Positions 35,061 through 44,547 of a DNA stretch of 64,000 nt are shown piece after piece. The first letter of the stretch is position 1. The number at the start of each line of letters is the position of its first letter. Location: positions 248,001 through 312,000 of the forward strand of contig CANNDF010000005.1 in NCBI GenBank assembly GCA_947503305.1, read 5' to 3'. This DNA is from an uncultured Dokdonia sp. GTDB lineage: Bacteria; Bacteroidota; Bacteroidia; Flavobacteriales; Flavobacteriaceae. The notes below the pieces were generated by a model. It ran no database searches. It was not told the DNA's origin and worked only from the letters and a program-made list of their open reading frames with translations. Position numbers and translations under genes: made by a program.

Positions 35061-36482
35061 ATGAAAAATAAATTATTCATAGGTATTATAACATTCCTCC
35101 TACATAATATCATTTTTGCTCAGGAATTTACTGATAGTGTACGATCCTTTATTACAGTAGATAGCACTTTAGTCGCTATTACGAACATTACACTTATTGA
35201 TGGAACTGGAGAAGATTTTAAACAAAATCAAAGTCTGCTTATTAGAGAGGGTATTATTACTGAGGTTGGAGATGCAAATACAATACAACTCCCTGATAAT
35301 ACTTTGATTATTGATGGTACTGGAAAAACAGTAATCCCAGGCTTCATTATGCTTCATGAACATCTCTTCTACCCTAAGCCCTTTGAAAACTGGTTTAGTG
35401 TTGGGCAAATGCCATTCACATTTCCTAGACTATATCTGGCAGGAGGTGTTACTACAATGAGAACAGCTGGTAGCATACAACCTGAAACAGATTTAAATAT
35501 TAAAAAATGGATTAATGAAGGTAAAATGACTGGCCCTAAAATGGATGTTACAGGACCATTTATTGAAAGAGAAGGGTATGAAATTCCAGAATTGGGTTTT
35601 ATCAAAGGAACCGAAGATGTTGAAAAAATGGTTAATTATTGGGCAGATAGAGGTGTTACATCATTTAAGGTATATAATAATATTACAAAAGAAGATCTTC
35701 GTATCTGCGTTGAAGAAGCACATAAGCGTGGATTAAAAGTTACCGGGCATTTATGTTCTATTACGCATCGTGAAGCATCAGATATTGGGATAGACAATTT
35801 AGAACATGGCTTTATGGTCGCTAGTGACTTTATAAAAAACAAAGAAGAAAACAGATGTGATCCATTTCAGGCCCGTAATGCATTAGATCTAGCGCCAGAA
35901 GATGGGCAAGAAATTGAATCACTTATAGACCACCTTATAAAAAATAATACAGCTATTACAACAACGCCTGTCGTTTTTGAACCCTATACAGGCCATGAGA
36001 TAGTCCCCGGAGGAGGACTCGAAGCCTTAGCACCACAATTCCAAGACAGAGTAAAAGCGACATACAATAGATCCTTAAATCGAGATCAAAAAAGTACCGC
36101 TAGGTTTACTAAAAACTTAAAATGGTTAAAGAGATTTAATGATAAAGGAGGACTCCTAGTCGCGGGAACAGATCCTACAGGAGCCGGAAGAACTGTCGCT
36201 GGATATGCAAATCAACGTACAGTAGAAATACTAGTCGAATCAGGATTCACAATTGAAGAAGCAATTCATATATGTACTCAAAATGGTGCTATATACCTTG
36301 ATAAACAGGAAGAAACAGGTACCATTAAAAAAGGTAAAAAAGCGGATCTTGTTTTAATTCAAGGTAATCTGATGGAAAATATCAAAAACATCAGAAATAT
36401 GGAAATAGTTTTTAAAGATGGTATTGGTTACGACTCAAAAAAATTATTTAAATCCGTTATAGGAAAAGTCGGACTCAATTAA
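35061..36482 (+). CDS. Secreted amidohydrolase family protein
   Basis: The 473-residue protein has a signal peptide (about 1-20) and the metal-dependent amidohydrolase layout: HEH at 99-101, the strand SFKVYNN with a lysine that may bridge two metals, VTGHLC, NLEHGF and a final aspartate in VAGTDPTGAG. This is the imidazolonepropionase/prolidase-like group. It follows the bla-like genes after 105 bp, so cotranscription is possible but not shown. The substrate is unknown. Confidence 0.85.
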   Translation: MKNKLFIGIITFLLHNIIFAQEFTDSVRSFITVDSTLVAITNITLIDGTGEDFKQNQSLLIREGIITEVGDANTIQLPDNTLIIDGTGKTVIPGFIMLHEHLFYPKPFENWFSVGQMPFTFPRLYLAGGVTTMRTAGSIQPETDLNIKKWINEGKMTGPKMDVTGPFIEREGYEIPELGFIKGTEDVEKMVNYWADRGVTSFKVYNNITKEDLRICVEEAHKRGLKVTGHLCSITHREASDIGIDNLEHGFMVASDFIKNKEENRCDPFQARNALDLAPEDGQEIESLIDHLIKNNTAITTTPVVFEPYTGHEIVPGGGLEALAPQFQDRVKATYNRSLNRDQKSTARFTKNLKWLKRFNDKGGLLVAGTDPTGAGRTVAGYANQRTVEILVESGFTIEEAIHICTQNGAIYLDKQEETGTIKKGKKADLVLIQGNLMENIKNIRNMEIVFKDGIGYDSKKLFKSVIGKVGLN

Positions 36483-36493
36483 TAGAAAATAAT

Positions 36494-37438
36494 TTATTTC
36501 ATTAATAAACCTAACGCTTTTTGAAGTGCCAGATCCGAAGTTGTTATATAGTCAGGAATCACTCCTGTTAACTCCCAGTTTTTATGAGTTTTTGCATTAA
36601 TAGGAGCCGCTACAGAAATAGAAATTTTAAACCCATGCGGTAGCTCAAAAAAGTCATTCATATGAGCTGCACCTGCACTCTTTTCACCTACCACAATTGC
36701 CTTATTAAAAGCCTGAAGTGTATATGCAAAATATTCGGCGGCAGAACCTGTTTTAGAATTTATGAGAATGTAAAGTGGGGTCCCTATCCGTAGCTTACCA
36801 TAGATTAAATCAGAAGTATAGGTTTTATCCGTGTTTTCTGCTTTCGCGAAATAAGTTGTTGACACATGTTCAGGAGGTCCATCAAAATAATGATGTAAGA
36901 TGTATTCCATAATACCAGGATATCCACCACCATTATTTCTAAGGTCAATAATTAAAGCTTGCGTTTGCTCTACAATTTTCATCGCTGCCACTGCTGTAGG
37001 CATCGAACGTTTAGGGTGCATAAACTCTACAATCTTGAGATACCCAATATTATTTTCTAGAATTTTAATATCCGTAAAACCAAAGTTTTTCTCAATCTCG
37101 TTATGCTTTTCAATGTCTTCCCAATTTATATTTTCCTCATTATCAGATTTCTTTTTTACAGTAACATATAGATGCCCGTCATTTCCTAATTCTTTAAGGT
37201 CTTTAGTAAGTACCAGAGCGAGTGCATTAGGCTCTGTAAATTCTGTATATACTTTTGACCTTACTTTCCTTTGAATTTTTTCTGAAATTTCTTTCCCTTT
37301 CTCAGGAAAAACATAATGATCTTTAATTAATCCTGGAATTGCTTCTGTAATTTCTATAATATGTTCCTTAGAAAGGTCTTGTGAATACAAAATACACCCT
37401 GAGAAAACTATAAAGAAAAATGTAAATCTAATTTTCAT
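36494..37438 (-). CDS. S41-family peptidase, lipoprotein
   Basis: I start at the ATG at 37438, which gives a signal with lipobox (IVFSGC); the longer frame from 37564 runs into the previous gene. The 314-residue protein shows the S41 tail-specific protease motifs ALIIDLRNNGGGYPGIMEYIL, INSKTGSAAEYFAYTLQA with the catalytic Ser, and VGEKSAGAAHMNDFF with the catalytic Lys region. No PDZ domain is evident. A partial copy of the dispersed palindrome lies inside the gene. Confidence 0.8.
   Translation of the reverse strand: MKIRFTFFFIVFSGCILYSQDLSKEHIIEITEAIPGLIKDHYVFPEKGKEISEKIQRKVRSKVYTEFTEPNALALVLTKDLKELGNDGHLYVTVKKKSDNEENINWEDIEKHNEIEKNFGFTDIKILENNIGYLKIVEFMHPKRSMPTAVAAMKIVEQTQALIIDLRNNGGGYPGIMEYILHHYFDGPPEHVSTTYFAKAENTDKTYTSDLIYGKLRIGTPLYILINSKTGSAAEYFAYTLQAFNKAIVVGEKSAGAAHMNDFFELPHGFKISISVAAPINAKTHKNWELTGVIPDYITTSDLALQKALGLLMK
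36840..36851. repeat. Dispersed palindrome, partial copy 6 (in CDS)
   Basis: GCTTTCGCGAAA preserves 12 of the 14 core bases, within the S41 peptidase gene (read as FAKA on the minus strand). Confidence 0.55.
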
Positions 37439-37484
37439 CGTAAAATATTTAAAACTGTTCATTATATCAGATATTTCTAAAATA

Positions 37485-37829
37485 CTACCATAATACAGAT
37501 TGAAAAAATCGCTTATAATTTGTAAAAAAAACCACACTTCCAAGAATAGAAAAGAAAAGAACAATCACAGGAACTACTGCCGCCAAACTTTTAAAAATTG
37601 ATCGATCTAGGATAACTACCAATGAAAATAATCCAATCAATAAAATTGCAGTAAAAAAATAGAACATTGATTTCTTTAAAATCCCAGTTATCACTTTTTT
37701 ATACGCATAACTAGTATGGACAGTATCCATTAATGCATTTTCAAAATCATCTAATAATTCTTTACGATCTGAATGCTTGAGTACTGATGTAATAAAATCA
37801 TCTTTAAACTCTAATTTATCATTTTCCAT
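37485..37829 (-). CDS. Membrane protein of unknown function, possibly anti-sigma-like
   Basis: The 114-residue protein has a polar N-terminal half (LEFKDDFITSVLKHSDRKELLDDFENALMDTVHTSY) and two C-terminal membrane helices. The gene follows an ECF sigma factor after 9 bp, so it could be a membrane-bound anti-sigma factor or regulator. No recognised domain supports this. Confidence 0.55.
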   Translation of the reverse strand: MENDKLEFKDDFITSVLKHSDRKELLDDFENALMDTVHTSYAYKKVITGILKKSMFYFFTAILLIGLFSLVVILDRSIFKSLAAVVPVIVLFFSILGSVVFFTNYKRFFQSVLW

Positions 37830-37838
37830 ACTCTGTTA

Positions 37839-38366
37839 TTATGACATTTGTTTCCATATATGACGCAAACTCTTACGAGCTCTATGTAAAATTACTTTTG
37901 TATTTCCTTTTGACCAACCTGTAATTTGCATCATATCATTGATGCTTAATTCTTGTAAATAAAAAAGCTCTAAAGCTAGACTCTCTTTAGGTTCCATCAA
38001 AGATAATACCTTATGTATTTTAGCTCCATGACTTTCAGTAATTTCTTCAAACTGTACCTCCATAATAGCATCACTTTGCTCCTCTATGGAAATCATTTTT
38101 CTATCTTTTTTAATAGATCGTAATCGTAAAAAAGACTCGTTTACTACAATCCTATAAAACCAGGATTTAAACGCAGCTTTCCTATGAAACTTCTTAAGGC
38201 CGTTAAAAGCTTTCATAAAAGCATCTTGAACAACCTCTTCTGCATATTGCTCATCTTTAACAATAGAAAAAGCAATGGAAAAGGCCATATCTTTATACGT
38301 TTTTATAAAATATCTAAATGCGTCAATATCACCAGAGAGCACCCGATCCATATAGATATTCTCCAT
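37839..38366 (-). CDS. RNA polymerase ECF-type sigma factor
   Basis: Starting at the ATG at 38366, which leaves 7 bp to the upstream gene, the protein has about 175 residues. Region 2 is DAFRYFIKTYKDMAFSIAFSIVKDEQYAEEVVQDAFMKAFNGL, region 4 is LALELFYLQELSINDMMQITGWSKGNTKVILHRARKSL. These are the hallmarks of ECF sigma-70 proteins. It is transcribed with small membrane protein genes on both sides, one of which may be its regulator. Confidence 0.88.
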   Translation of the reverse strand: MENIYMDRVLSGDIDAFRYFIKTYKDMAFSIAFSIVKDEQYAEEVVQDAFMKAFNGLKKFHRKAAFKSWFYRIVVNESFLRLRSIKKDRKMISIEEQSDAIMEVQFEEITESHGAKIHKVLSLMEPKESLALELFYLQELSINDMMQITGWSKGNTKVILHRARKSLRHIWKQMS

Positions 38367-38373
38367 ATCAAGT

Positions 38374-38733
38374 CTATCTCTTTTTACGACTAAAGTGAAT
38401 AATAAAAAGTGCAATACTCAGACAAATGCCTATTACACTTGTGATTAAAAAACCTTTAAATAACTCTTGGTCATTATCTATATATAAAATGATAAAAGCA
38501 ATAACTATAAATGCTACACTAAGGCTACTTGTCACAATAGCAAGCTGAAACCAAGGAAACACAAAGCGAATTCGATTTTCCTTTTGAGCTTGTAAAATAT
38601 CTGAAAGCTTTTCTCCTCTTTCTATAAGAAAAATTCGCTCTTTATCCCTAGCCTTTTGATAGAAATACCAAGCCATAAATAAGGCAATAACGATAGCCAC
38701 AGCCACAATACAAAATACTATTGATTCAATCAT
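38374..38733 (-). CDS. Small membrane protein
   Basis: The 119-residue product has an N-terminal helix (IVFCIVAVAIVIALFMAWYFY), a short cytoplasmic loop rich in charge (KARDKERIFLIERGEKLSDIL) and two further helices. The pattern resembles DUF6249-type proteins that often accompany ECF sigma genes. It is 7 bp upstream of the sigma factor gene, so cotranscription is expected. Confidence 0.65.
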   Translation of the reverse strand: MIESIVFCIVAVAIVIALFMAWYFYQKARDKERIFLIERGEKLSDILQAQKENRIRFVFPWFQLAIVTSSLSVAFIVIAFIILYIDNDQELFKGFLITSVIGICLSIALFIIHFSRKKR

Positions 38734-38763
38734 AATCTATTTAAACCTTTAAAATTTTAATCT

Positions 38764-39519
38764 TTATTTCTTTTGAGCTGTCATCTCCATTCCAGAACCT
38801 TTCATAAGTAACCCGGAAACATCACCGTTTGCATCTAGTAAAAATTCTAAATCATGCGTTTGTTCATCATCAATAAACTTGTGTTCGGCATAACTAGAGA
38901 TTTTTACTTCTTGTCCTTGAGATCCACCATACAGTACTCCATCCTCTATACGTATTGTGAGAATAAATTCTGGAGAAAACTCATATTTCCCAACATAAAG
39001 CTTTAATTGATCAATTCCAATATCTATCTGATCCACCTTTTGAATATGCTGTTCTGTATGATGATTATAACTTAATACTCTGGATAATTTCCATTTTTCT
39101 TTTTCAAGTAACCAGACATGGGAATAAACAGCCTGTGTCTGTCCAAAACTATGAACACCATTTTGTATTGCCCCATATAATTTACCCTCTTCATATAAGG
39201 GAAAAACCTCAAAGCTAGCCTCATCCAAAACTCGTTTAATAATATTGGTTCCTGAAGTACACAAGTTATTTTTTATGGATGAAAGAAATTTCTTTTTAGA
39301 ACGTGTAATACCATCTTTATCATGATAAAATTCTATATCATCCATGATCAACTTTTCAATCTCATCAAGATTGCATTGATTAAAGCCTACCTCAAATAAT
39401 AAGTGATCTTTTGCTTTTAACGTCTCGTATAGATCTGTTGTAGTTGCTACTTGAGCATGCACACAAGTACTATAAGAAATTAGAAACCCTATAAATAATA
39501 TTTTTAATTTGTTTGTCAT
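38764..39519 (-). CDS. Secreted SnoaL/DUF4440-like protein
   Basis: The 251-residue protein has a signal peptide (about 1-22) and an NTF2-like domain in the first 150 residues: LYETLKAKDHLLFEVGFNQCNLDEIEKLIMDDIEFYHDKDGITRSK and VYSHVWLLEKEKWKLSRVLSYNHH. The C-terminal 90 residues (LKLYVGKYEFSPEFILTIRIEDGVLYG) resemble a DUF3471-like domain. It lies 30 bp upstream of the small membrane protein gene and may belong to the same transcript. Confidence 0.7.
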   Translation of the reverse strand: MTNKLKILFIGFLISYSTCVHAQVATTTDLYETLKAKDHLLFEVGFNQCNLDEIEKLIMDDIEFYHDKDGITRSKKKFLSSIKNNLCTSGTNIIKRVLDEASFEVFPLYEEGKLYGAIQNGVHSFGQTQAVYSHVWLLEKEKWKLSRVLSYNHHTEQHIQKVDQIDIGIDQLKLYVGKYEFSPEFILTIRIEDGVLYGGSQGQEVKISSYAEHKFIDDEQTHDLEFLLDANGDVSGLLMKGSGMEMTAQKK

Positions 39520-39682
39520 TTTATAAATGTATAAGTTACTATTACCAGTAGGATACAGATCTAAGTATAAAGGTTACAAATAGGTACTTTTTATTTTAAA
39601 AATTTAAACTAGTGTCAAATCAAGATTTGAAGCGAAACTGAGAGACTATAAGAGTACTTTCGTACTATAAATTTAAAATATC

Positions 39683-40798
39683 ATGAAAAAAATTGTTCTT
39701 ATACTTCCTTTTTTAATCCTCCTTATCAGCTGTAATAACAGAAAAGAAGCAGCTATACCTATACAACAAGAAATAGAGATCAAAGAAAAACGTATTATAA
39801 ATAGTAAAGAGGAAAAAATTGATACTCTTTTATTAGAAGTAGAGATCCAAAAGAAAATAGACTCTCTAGAAATTGCAGGAATGGCGATAGGTATTATAAA
39901 TAATTCAGAGCTTGTTTACACAAACTATTTTGGATATAAGAATCGGGTATTAAAAACACCCATAGACCATCAGACAGTTTTTGAAACAGCCTCTATTTCT
40001 AAATCAGTATTTGCATATTTTGTAGCACAACTGGTAGAAGAAGGCACCCTCAATCTAGATACTCCCCTTTATGAATATTTCCCATTACAAGAATTAGAAG
40101 ATGAAAGAAAAAAACAAATCACTGCTCGAATGGTACTTTCGCATACATCTGGATTACCCAATTGGAGATTCTTAAATGAAGATGGTGCATTAAACATTGC
40201 CTTTGATCCTGGAACTCACTTTAATTATTCTGGTGAAGGCTACGAATATTTAGCAAATGTAATTGCACATCGCTATAATACAGACATAAAAGGATTGGAA
40301 AACATCCTTAAAGAGAAGCTCTACACCCCTCTAGGGCTTAAACACTCAGGGTTTATTCTTTCCAAAGACATGAAACAACAAAAACCAATAGGATACAGCG
40401 GTAAGGAAATAGGAGAAGAACTCCCAGAAGAACTCCCTTACTTTGGTGCCTCCTTTGGTTTTCATGCGACAATAAATGATTTTTCTAAGTTTATGGTAGC
40501 TATTTTAAATAAAGAAATTCTTTCACAAACCACTTATAACGAGTTGTTTAAAAATCAGATAACACTCCCAGAAGATGAATCTTTGCGTACAGAAAATGGA
40601 TTTGATTCCTGGGGATTAGGGTTTATGAGATCCGAAACCCCTGATGGATTAAAAATTGCCCATGGAGGTATGAACCCTAGTTTTCAAGGCTATTACATGA
40701 TGATCCCAGAAAAAGGATTTGGTTATGTATTTTTTACCAATAGTGATGCTGGAATACAATTACTTCCATTTCTAGAAAACATATTGGAAACTCAATAA
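39683..40798 (+). CDS. Serine hydrolase lipoprotein, beta-lactamase (class C) family
   Basis: The 371-residue lipoprotein (LISC, Cys17) has the nucleophile motif SISK (Ser104-Lys107), a YSGEGYEYL motif and a C-terminal HGGMNPSFQGYYM box in place of KTG. It is similar in motif order to the serine hydrolase at 33.5 kb, suggesting paralogues. It is probably a periplasmic hydrolase of peptides or esters; its substrate is unknown. It is divergent from the NTF2-like gene. Confidence 0.8.
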   Translation: MKKIVLILPFLILLISCNNRKEAAIPIQQEIEIKEKRIINSKEEKIDTLLLEVEIQKKIDSLEIAGMAIGIINNSELVYTNYFGYKNRVLKTPIDHQTVFETASISKSVFAYFVAQLVEEGTLNLDTPLYEYFPLQELEDERKKQITARMVLSHTSGLPNWRFLNEDGALNIAFDPGTHFNYSGEGYEYLANVIAHRYNTDIKGLENILKEKLYTPLGLKHSGFILSKDMKQQKPIGYSGKEIGEELPEELPYFGASFGFHATINDFSKFMVAILNKEILSQTTYNELFKNQITLPEDESLRTENGFDSWGLGFMRSETPDGLKIAHGGMNPSFQGYYMMIPEKGFGYVFFTNSDAGIQLLPFLENILETQ

Positions 40799-41154
40799 AA
40801 AACTATTTTTCTACTACCCTATAAAGTTCTACCATTTTAAGATTTATCTCCTATATTCATTGGAGTATAAATCCCGATCTATTCCCCAAGAAGTATATGA
40901 CACCCTAGGGCTGCCTTTCTTTCTGAAAAACACTTGAGTTTCCGCTTTCGCGAAAGCAAAAACAAGAATAATAGCATAGACGCATTTATAATATAACAGC
41001 TTAAATGATTTATTTGCAAGTACAGTTATTATATCATGAAATAAAACACACTATTCTATAGGTTGTAGGAATCTTTTTTATCGCAACAAACAATAACTAT
41101 GCATATATTGTATCGTCGTATAGTCATACCCATACGATCACTTAATTATTACGA
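40799..41154. other. Intergenic region holding palindrome copy 7
   Basis: The 356-bp gap holds no gene that I can recognise. It contains one full copy of the dispersed palindrome at 40944-40957. The GAF-LuxR gene starts at 41155, with a poor match to the promoter consensus. Confidence 0.4.
40944..40957. repeat. Dispersed palindrome GCTTTCGCGAAAGC, copy 7
   Basis: This is a perfect 14-bp palindrome in the 356-bp gap upstream of the GAF-LuxR gene. Confidence 0.8.
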
Positions 41155-42093
41155 ATGGACTCTACCGATTATTTTTCACATCTATACGAGATAGCAAGTC
41201 ATCTAAACAAGGAATTTTCGCTTCATGCTGCCCTTCGGAAATCCTTAGAGTTGACAGTAAAAATTCTAGATATAGAAACTGGTTGGATCTGGCTTACAGA
41301 GGCTAACAATACATCGGTGTATCTGGCAGCATCTCATAATCTCCCGCCAGCATTAAGCAATCATCCAGAGCGATTGTCAGGTTGGTGTTATTGTATAAAA
41401 CAATACCTGTCAGACGATATAGATCAGGCAATGAATATTAGTGAGATTACGTGCTCACGACTAAAAGATATCACTACAGGTACCAAAGGTCTTAAATTTC
41501 ATGCAGTTATTCCTATAATAGTCAACGGACAAAAAGTAGGGCTCATGAATTTACTGAGTAAAGAAACCCGAGAGCTTGATGATAAAGAACTTACCATTCT
41601 TAATACCATCAGTGAGTTGGTAGGAACTGCCATTCAGAGAACCAGACTGCAACACTCAAATCCTCTGAGAAGCTCTCAATCAGATACGACAATTAGCAAT
41701 GTACTAGAAAGGATATTCCTTCCCAAAATAGACACTATCATTACAAATCTTGATGCATCACAAAGTTCGAAACCCCAAATAAATAAGGCGTTCAATACTG
41801 CAAAAGACCTCAAAAAGCAACTAGCCTTATTACATAAAGAAACAAAAGATCAAGATACCAGTGACAGAAAAGTCAAAGAACTTCACTACCCCGAACTACC
41901 TCTTACCAAACGTGAATTAGAAGTAATAACCCTTATAAAAGAGGGCCTTACCAATGATCAGATAGGAAAACAACTATTTATTGCCGAACGCACGGTAAAG
42001 TTTCATGTGACTGCTATACTTTCCAAACTCCATGCAGACAATCGTACTGAAGCAGTAGGCATCTGTTTAAAAAGAGGATTTCTTAGTATTTAA
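41155..42093 (+). CDS. GAF-domain LuxR-type transcriptional regulator
   Basis: The 312-residue protein has a GAF sensor domain (residues 20-165; IETGWIWLTEANNTSVYLAASHNLPPAL to GLMNLLSKETRELDDKELTIL), a linker and a C-terminal LuxR HTH (LTKRELEVITLIKEGLTNDQIGKQLFIAERTVKFHVTAILSKL). It may sense a small ligand or redox state. Its target could be the VOC gene 114 bp downstream, but this is not shown. Confidence 0.85.
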   Translation: MDSTDYFSHLYEIASHLNKEFSLHAALRKSLELTVKILDIETGWIWLTEANNTSVYLAASHNLPPALSNHPERLSGWCYCIKQYLSDDIDQAMNISEITCSRLKDITTGTKGLKFHAVIPIIVNGQKVGLMNLLSKETRELDDKELTILNTISELVGTAIQRTRLQHSNPLRSSQSDTTISNVLERIFLPKIDTIITNLDASQSSKPQINKAFNTAKDLKKQLALLHKETKDQDTSDRKVKELHYPELPLTKRELEVITLIKEGLTNDQIGKQLFIAERTVKFHVTAILSKLHADNRTEAVGICLKRGFLSI

Positions 42094-42112
42094 TTTACTT
42101 CCCAACTTTCAC

Positions 42113-42135
42113 ACCTGTACTATGGTACAGGTTCC
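42113..42135 (+). terminator. Possible weak terminator
   Basis: ACCTGTAC and GTACAGGT form a perfect 8-bp stem with a TATG loop just after the GAF-LuxR gene, but only a weak pyrimidine tail follows. Confidence 0.35.
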
Positions 42136-42207
42136 TTTCAGTACTTAAGTTCGTTTTATATCCCATTGCCTATAAGGATATTTGTCATGAATCAAACATA
42201 AAACATT

Positions 42208-42630
42208 ATGAAAACAACAAGTGTATATTTAGAACATGCAAACATTACTGTAAACGACTTACAAGAAGCAATCAAATTTTTTCAAACGGCTTTTCCTCAC
42301 TTTAAAATAAGAGGTGGTGGTAATGATCTGAGAGAGTGGGTTCACTTAGGTGATGATACTACCTATATCGCAATTAATCAAGCGACACAAAGTGATTTAA
42401 AAGTTGAAAAGAATTATGATAAAATAGGAATTAATCATCTAGGCTTTGTCGTAGATAACGTAGAAAAAATTGCCACTAACCTATTAAAAAATGGCTACTT
42501 ACGAGATTATCCAAAGCAAGTAGAGCAATTCAGAATCAGGGACTATTTTGCAGATGCAGATGGCAATCAGTTTGAGTTTATAGAGTATTTAAGTGAAGTA
42601 GCCTCCGAAAAAAATAAGTATACACACTAA
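42208..42630 (+). CDS. VOC (glyoxalase/dioxygenase-like) protein
   Basis: The 140-residue protein begins VYLEHANITVNDLQEAIKFFQTAFPHFKIRGGG and has INHLGFVVDNVEKIATNLL followed by YFADADGNQFEFIEYL, the paired beta-alpha-beta-beta-beta pattern of VOC proteins. A metal-binding His (H10) and Glu near the end are in the usual places. The reaction is unknown. It is followed by the first element of the cassette-type series. Confidence 0.8.
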   Translation: MKTTSVYLEHANITVNDLQEAIKFFQTAFPHFKIRGGGNDLREWVHLGDDTTYIAINQATQSDLKVEKNYDKIGINHLGFVVDNVEKIATNLLKNGYLRDYPKQVEQFRIRDYFADADGNQFEFIEYLSEVASEKNKYTH

Positions 42631-42652
42631 CATTATGATCGTATAAAAAATG

Positions 42653-42790
42653 AAGTACAACACGGTATAAAATTAATTACTAGATTTTGGTAAGTGCTAA
42701 TCGGAAAATTCTCTGAATTTTCCTCACGTCAAGACCTTTTGCTATCTTGGTGCTATTAGCAATGAATCTCATACAAAACCATTGCAGCCC
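42653..42790 (+). repeat. Cassette-type spacer element B1 with inner hairpin
   Basis: The element begins GTACAACACGGTATAA 23 bp after a stop codon and ends CATACAAAACCATTGCAG, 24 bp before the next start. A 9-bp inner hairpin GGAAAATTC/GAATTTTCC (42703-42723) is near identical to that in the element at 52514-52645. The ends pair imperfectly. This is the first element of the 42.6-53.4 kb array. Confidence 0.6.
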
Positions 42791-42813
42791 ATTTAAGAAA
42801 ACCTCAAATCCGA

Positions 42814-43455
42814 ATGAACTATAAGAATCTTATTCTAGATTTTGATGGCACATTAGCCGATACCAAAGAAAGTATTTTACAGTCAATGAAGTTTGTGGCA
42901 GATAATTTTCATATCGACAACTATGACGAAAAAACAATAGAAAAATTAATAGGATTACCGTTAAAAACCACTTTTGAAGAAGCCTTTTCAATTGACGAAA
43001 AATTAATACCAGAAGCAACATTGGTTTATCGTGAATATTATAACAAAATTGTAATCGACACGATTTCTCTTTTTGATGGTGTAAAAAACACATTGCTAGA
43101 TTTTCATAACCAAGGGATAAATATGACTGTCGCTTCGAGCAAAGGAAAAGAGGCATTAATTAAGATACTTAAAAAGCAAAACGTTTACGATATTTTTACA
43201 TTTGTTGGAGGTGAAGAAGATGCCAAAAACAAAAAACCTTCACCTGACATTGTAAATCTCATAATGGATAGATATAGGTATCATCCGTCTGAATGTTTAG
43301 TAGTTGGAGATACAATTTTTGATATTGAAATGGGACAAAGAGCAAATGTAGATACGTGTGGAGTTACATATGGGAATAATACCAGGGAAAAATTGGAAAA
43401 ACAAAAACCAAACTATATCATCGACCATTTTAGAAGTTTAACTCAAATCGTATAA
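42814..43455 (+). CDS. HAD-superfamily phosphatase (phosphoglycolate phosphatase-like)
   Basis: The 213-residue protein has the HAD motifs: DFDGTLADTKES (nucleophile Asp9), TVASSKGKE (motif II), a lysine in KNKKPSPDI (motif III) and VVGDTIFDIEMGQ (motif IV). The helical cap after residue 15 resembles phosphoglycolate phosphatase. It is preceded and followed by cassette-type inverted-repeat spacers and is a single-gene unit. Confidence 0.85.
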   Translation: MNYKNLILDFDGTLADTKESILQSMKFVADNFHIDNYDEKTIEKLIGLPLKTTFEEAFSIDEKLIPEATLVYREYYNKIVIDTISLFDGVKNTLLDFHNQGINMTVASSKGKEALIKILKKQNVYDIFTFVGGEEDAKNKKPSPDIVNLIMDRYRYHPSECLVVGDTIFDIEMGQRANVDTCGVTYGNNTREKLEKQKPNYIIDHFRSLTQIV

Positions 43456-43465
43456 ATAAAAAACG

Positions 43466-43600
43466 TGCCACAACAATCTATAATCGCAATTACAGTATAT
43501 TAGACGCTATCGAATCTATCAAGGGATACTAGAGTAAGCACTCCACAGAGATATAGTTAACTTAAACAGTACTAAAATACATGGTCATTAGACACTAGCA
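43466..43600 (+). repeat. Cassette-type spacer element B2
   Basis: It begins CCACAACAATCTATAATCGC 11 bp after a stop codon. Its left arm CGCAATTACAGTATATTAGAC is related to the left arms of the elements at 48617 and 51831. The right end (ACATGGTCATTAGACAC) is less conserved. Confidence 0.5.
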
Positions 43601-43611
43601 GAAAACATAGT

Positions 43612-44457
43612 ATGATTTTAAAATACGAAGATTACAAACTATATAATAAATCTGTTTTTGAGAGAGTTGTTTTTAAGCCTCCCTTTAAACCATCTGTGAC
43701 ATACGATGATGAGGCGTGCTTTATATATTCAAACCTTGGAAATGGAATTTCGTATGGTGGTATCGAAAAAGATACTGTAAAATCTAAAGAGAGTATATTA
43801 ATGAAGTGTGGTTCTTTTGTGAACCACTGGCAATCTTCCGAAGATGGAAAGCCTTGTGAAATAATCGCTATTCATTTTACTCCAGATATTATTAAATCTA
43901 TCTATAAAGATGAGATCCCTTCCTTTCTATATTCTAAGAAACAATCAAACAAAAAAAAGATATTCAAAAAAATATCTCAATCTACCATAATTGACGAATT
44001 TATTAAAGGGCTTATTTTTTACTTTGATAATCCACATTTGATAAATAAAGATCTATTAATCCTTAAAATAAAGGAACTTCTTCTTCTGTTGTATAATACA
44101 AATTATGCTGTGATAAGGGATTTACTTCATTCCCTTTTTACGCCTGTAGAATTAACTTTCAAATCTATTATTCAGACTCATTTATATGATAATTTGGATA
44201 GTAATGATTTGGCGGCTCTTACAAACACAAGTCTTTCTACATTTAAAAGAAAATTCAAAACGATATTTGGAGAGCCCCCTGTTAAATATATTCGGGATAA
44301 AAGATTAGAAAAATCGTCTGAATTACTCAAGCTATCAAATCTTCGAATAACCGAAATCTGTTTCGACTGTGGTTTCAATAGTATAAATAGCTTTACAAGG
44401 GCATTTACAAAAAAATATGGTAAATCTCCATCAGAATTTCGTGATAATAGCAATTGA
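43612..44457 (+). CDS. AraC-family transcriptional regulator
   Basis: The 281-residue protein has a C-terminal AraC HTH: LYDNLDSNDLAALTNTSLSTFKRKFKTIFGEPPVKYIRDKRL and RITEICFDCGFNSINSFTRAFTKKYGKSPSEFRD. The N-terminal half has no clear domain. The two SRPBCC genes and a methyltransferase gene downstream are on the same strand without spacer elements between them and may be its targets. Confidence 0.85.
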   Translation: MILKYEDYKLYNKSVFERVVFKPPFKPSVTYDDEACFIYSNLGNGISYGGIEKDTVKSKESILMKCGSFVNHWQSSEDGKPCEIIAIHFTPDIIKSIYKDEIPSFLYSKKQSNKKKIFKKISQSTIIDEFIKGLIFYFDNPHLINKDLLILKIKELLLLLYNTNYAVIRDLLHSLFTPVELTFKSIIQTHLYDNLDSNDLAALTNTSLSTFKRKFKTIFGEPPVKYIRDKRLEKSSELLKLSNLRITEICFDCGFNSINSFTRAFTKKYGKSPSEFRDNSN

Positions 44458-44547
44458 GCTTTTATGTAAAAATTTTGATCCTTTAGGGTAAACCTTTCTA
44501 CTATCTATACTGGAATTTTGTATTGTTTAATTATTAAAAATAATACA

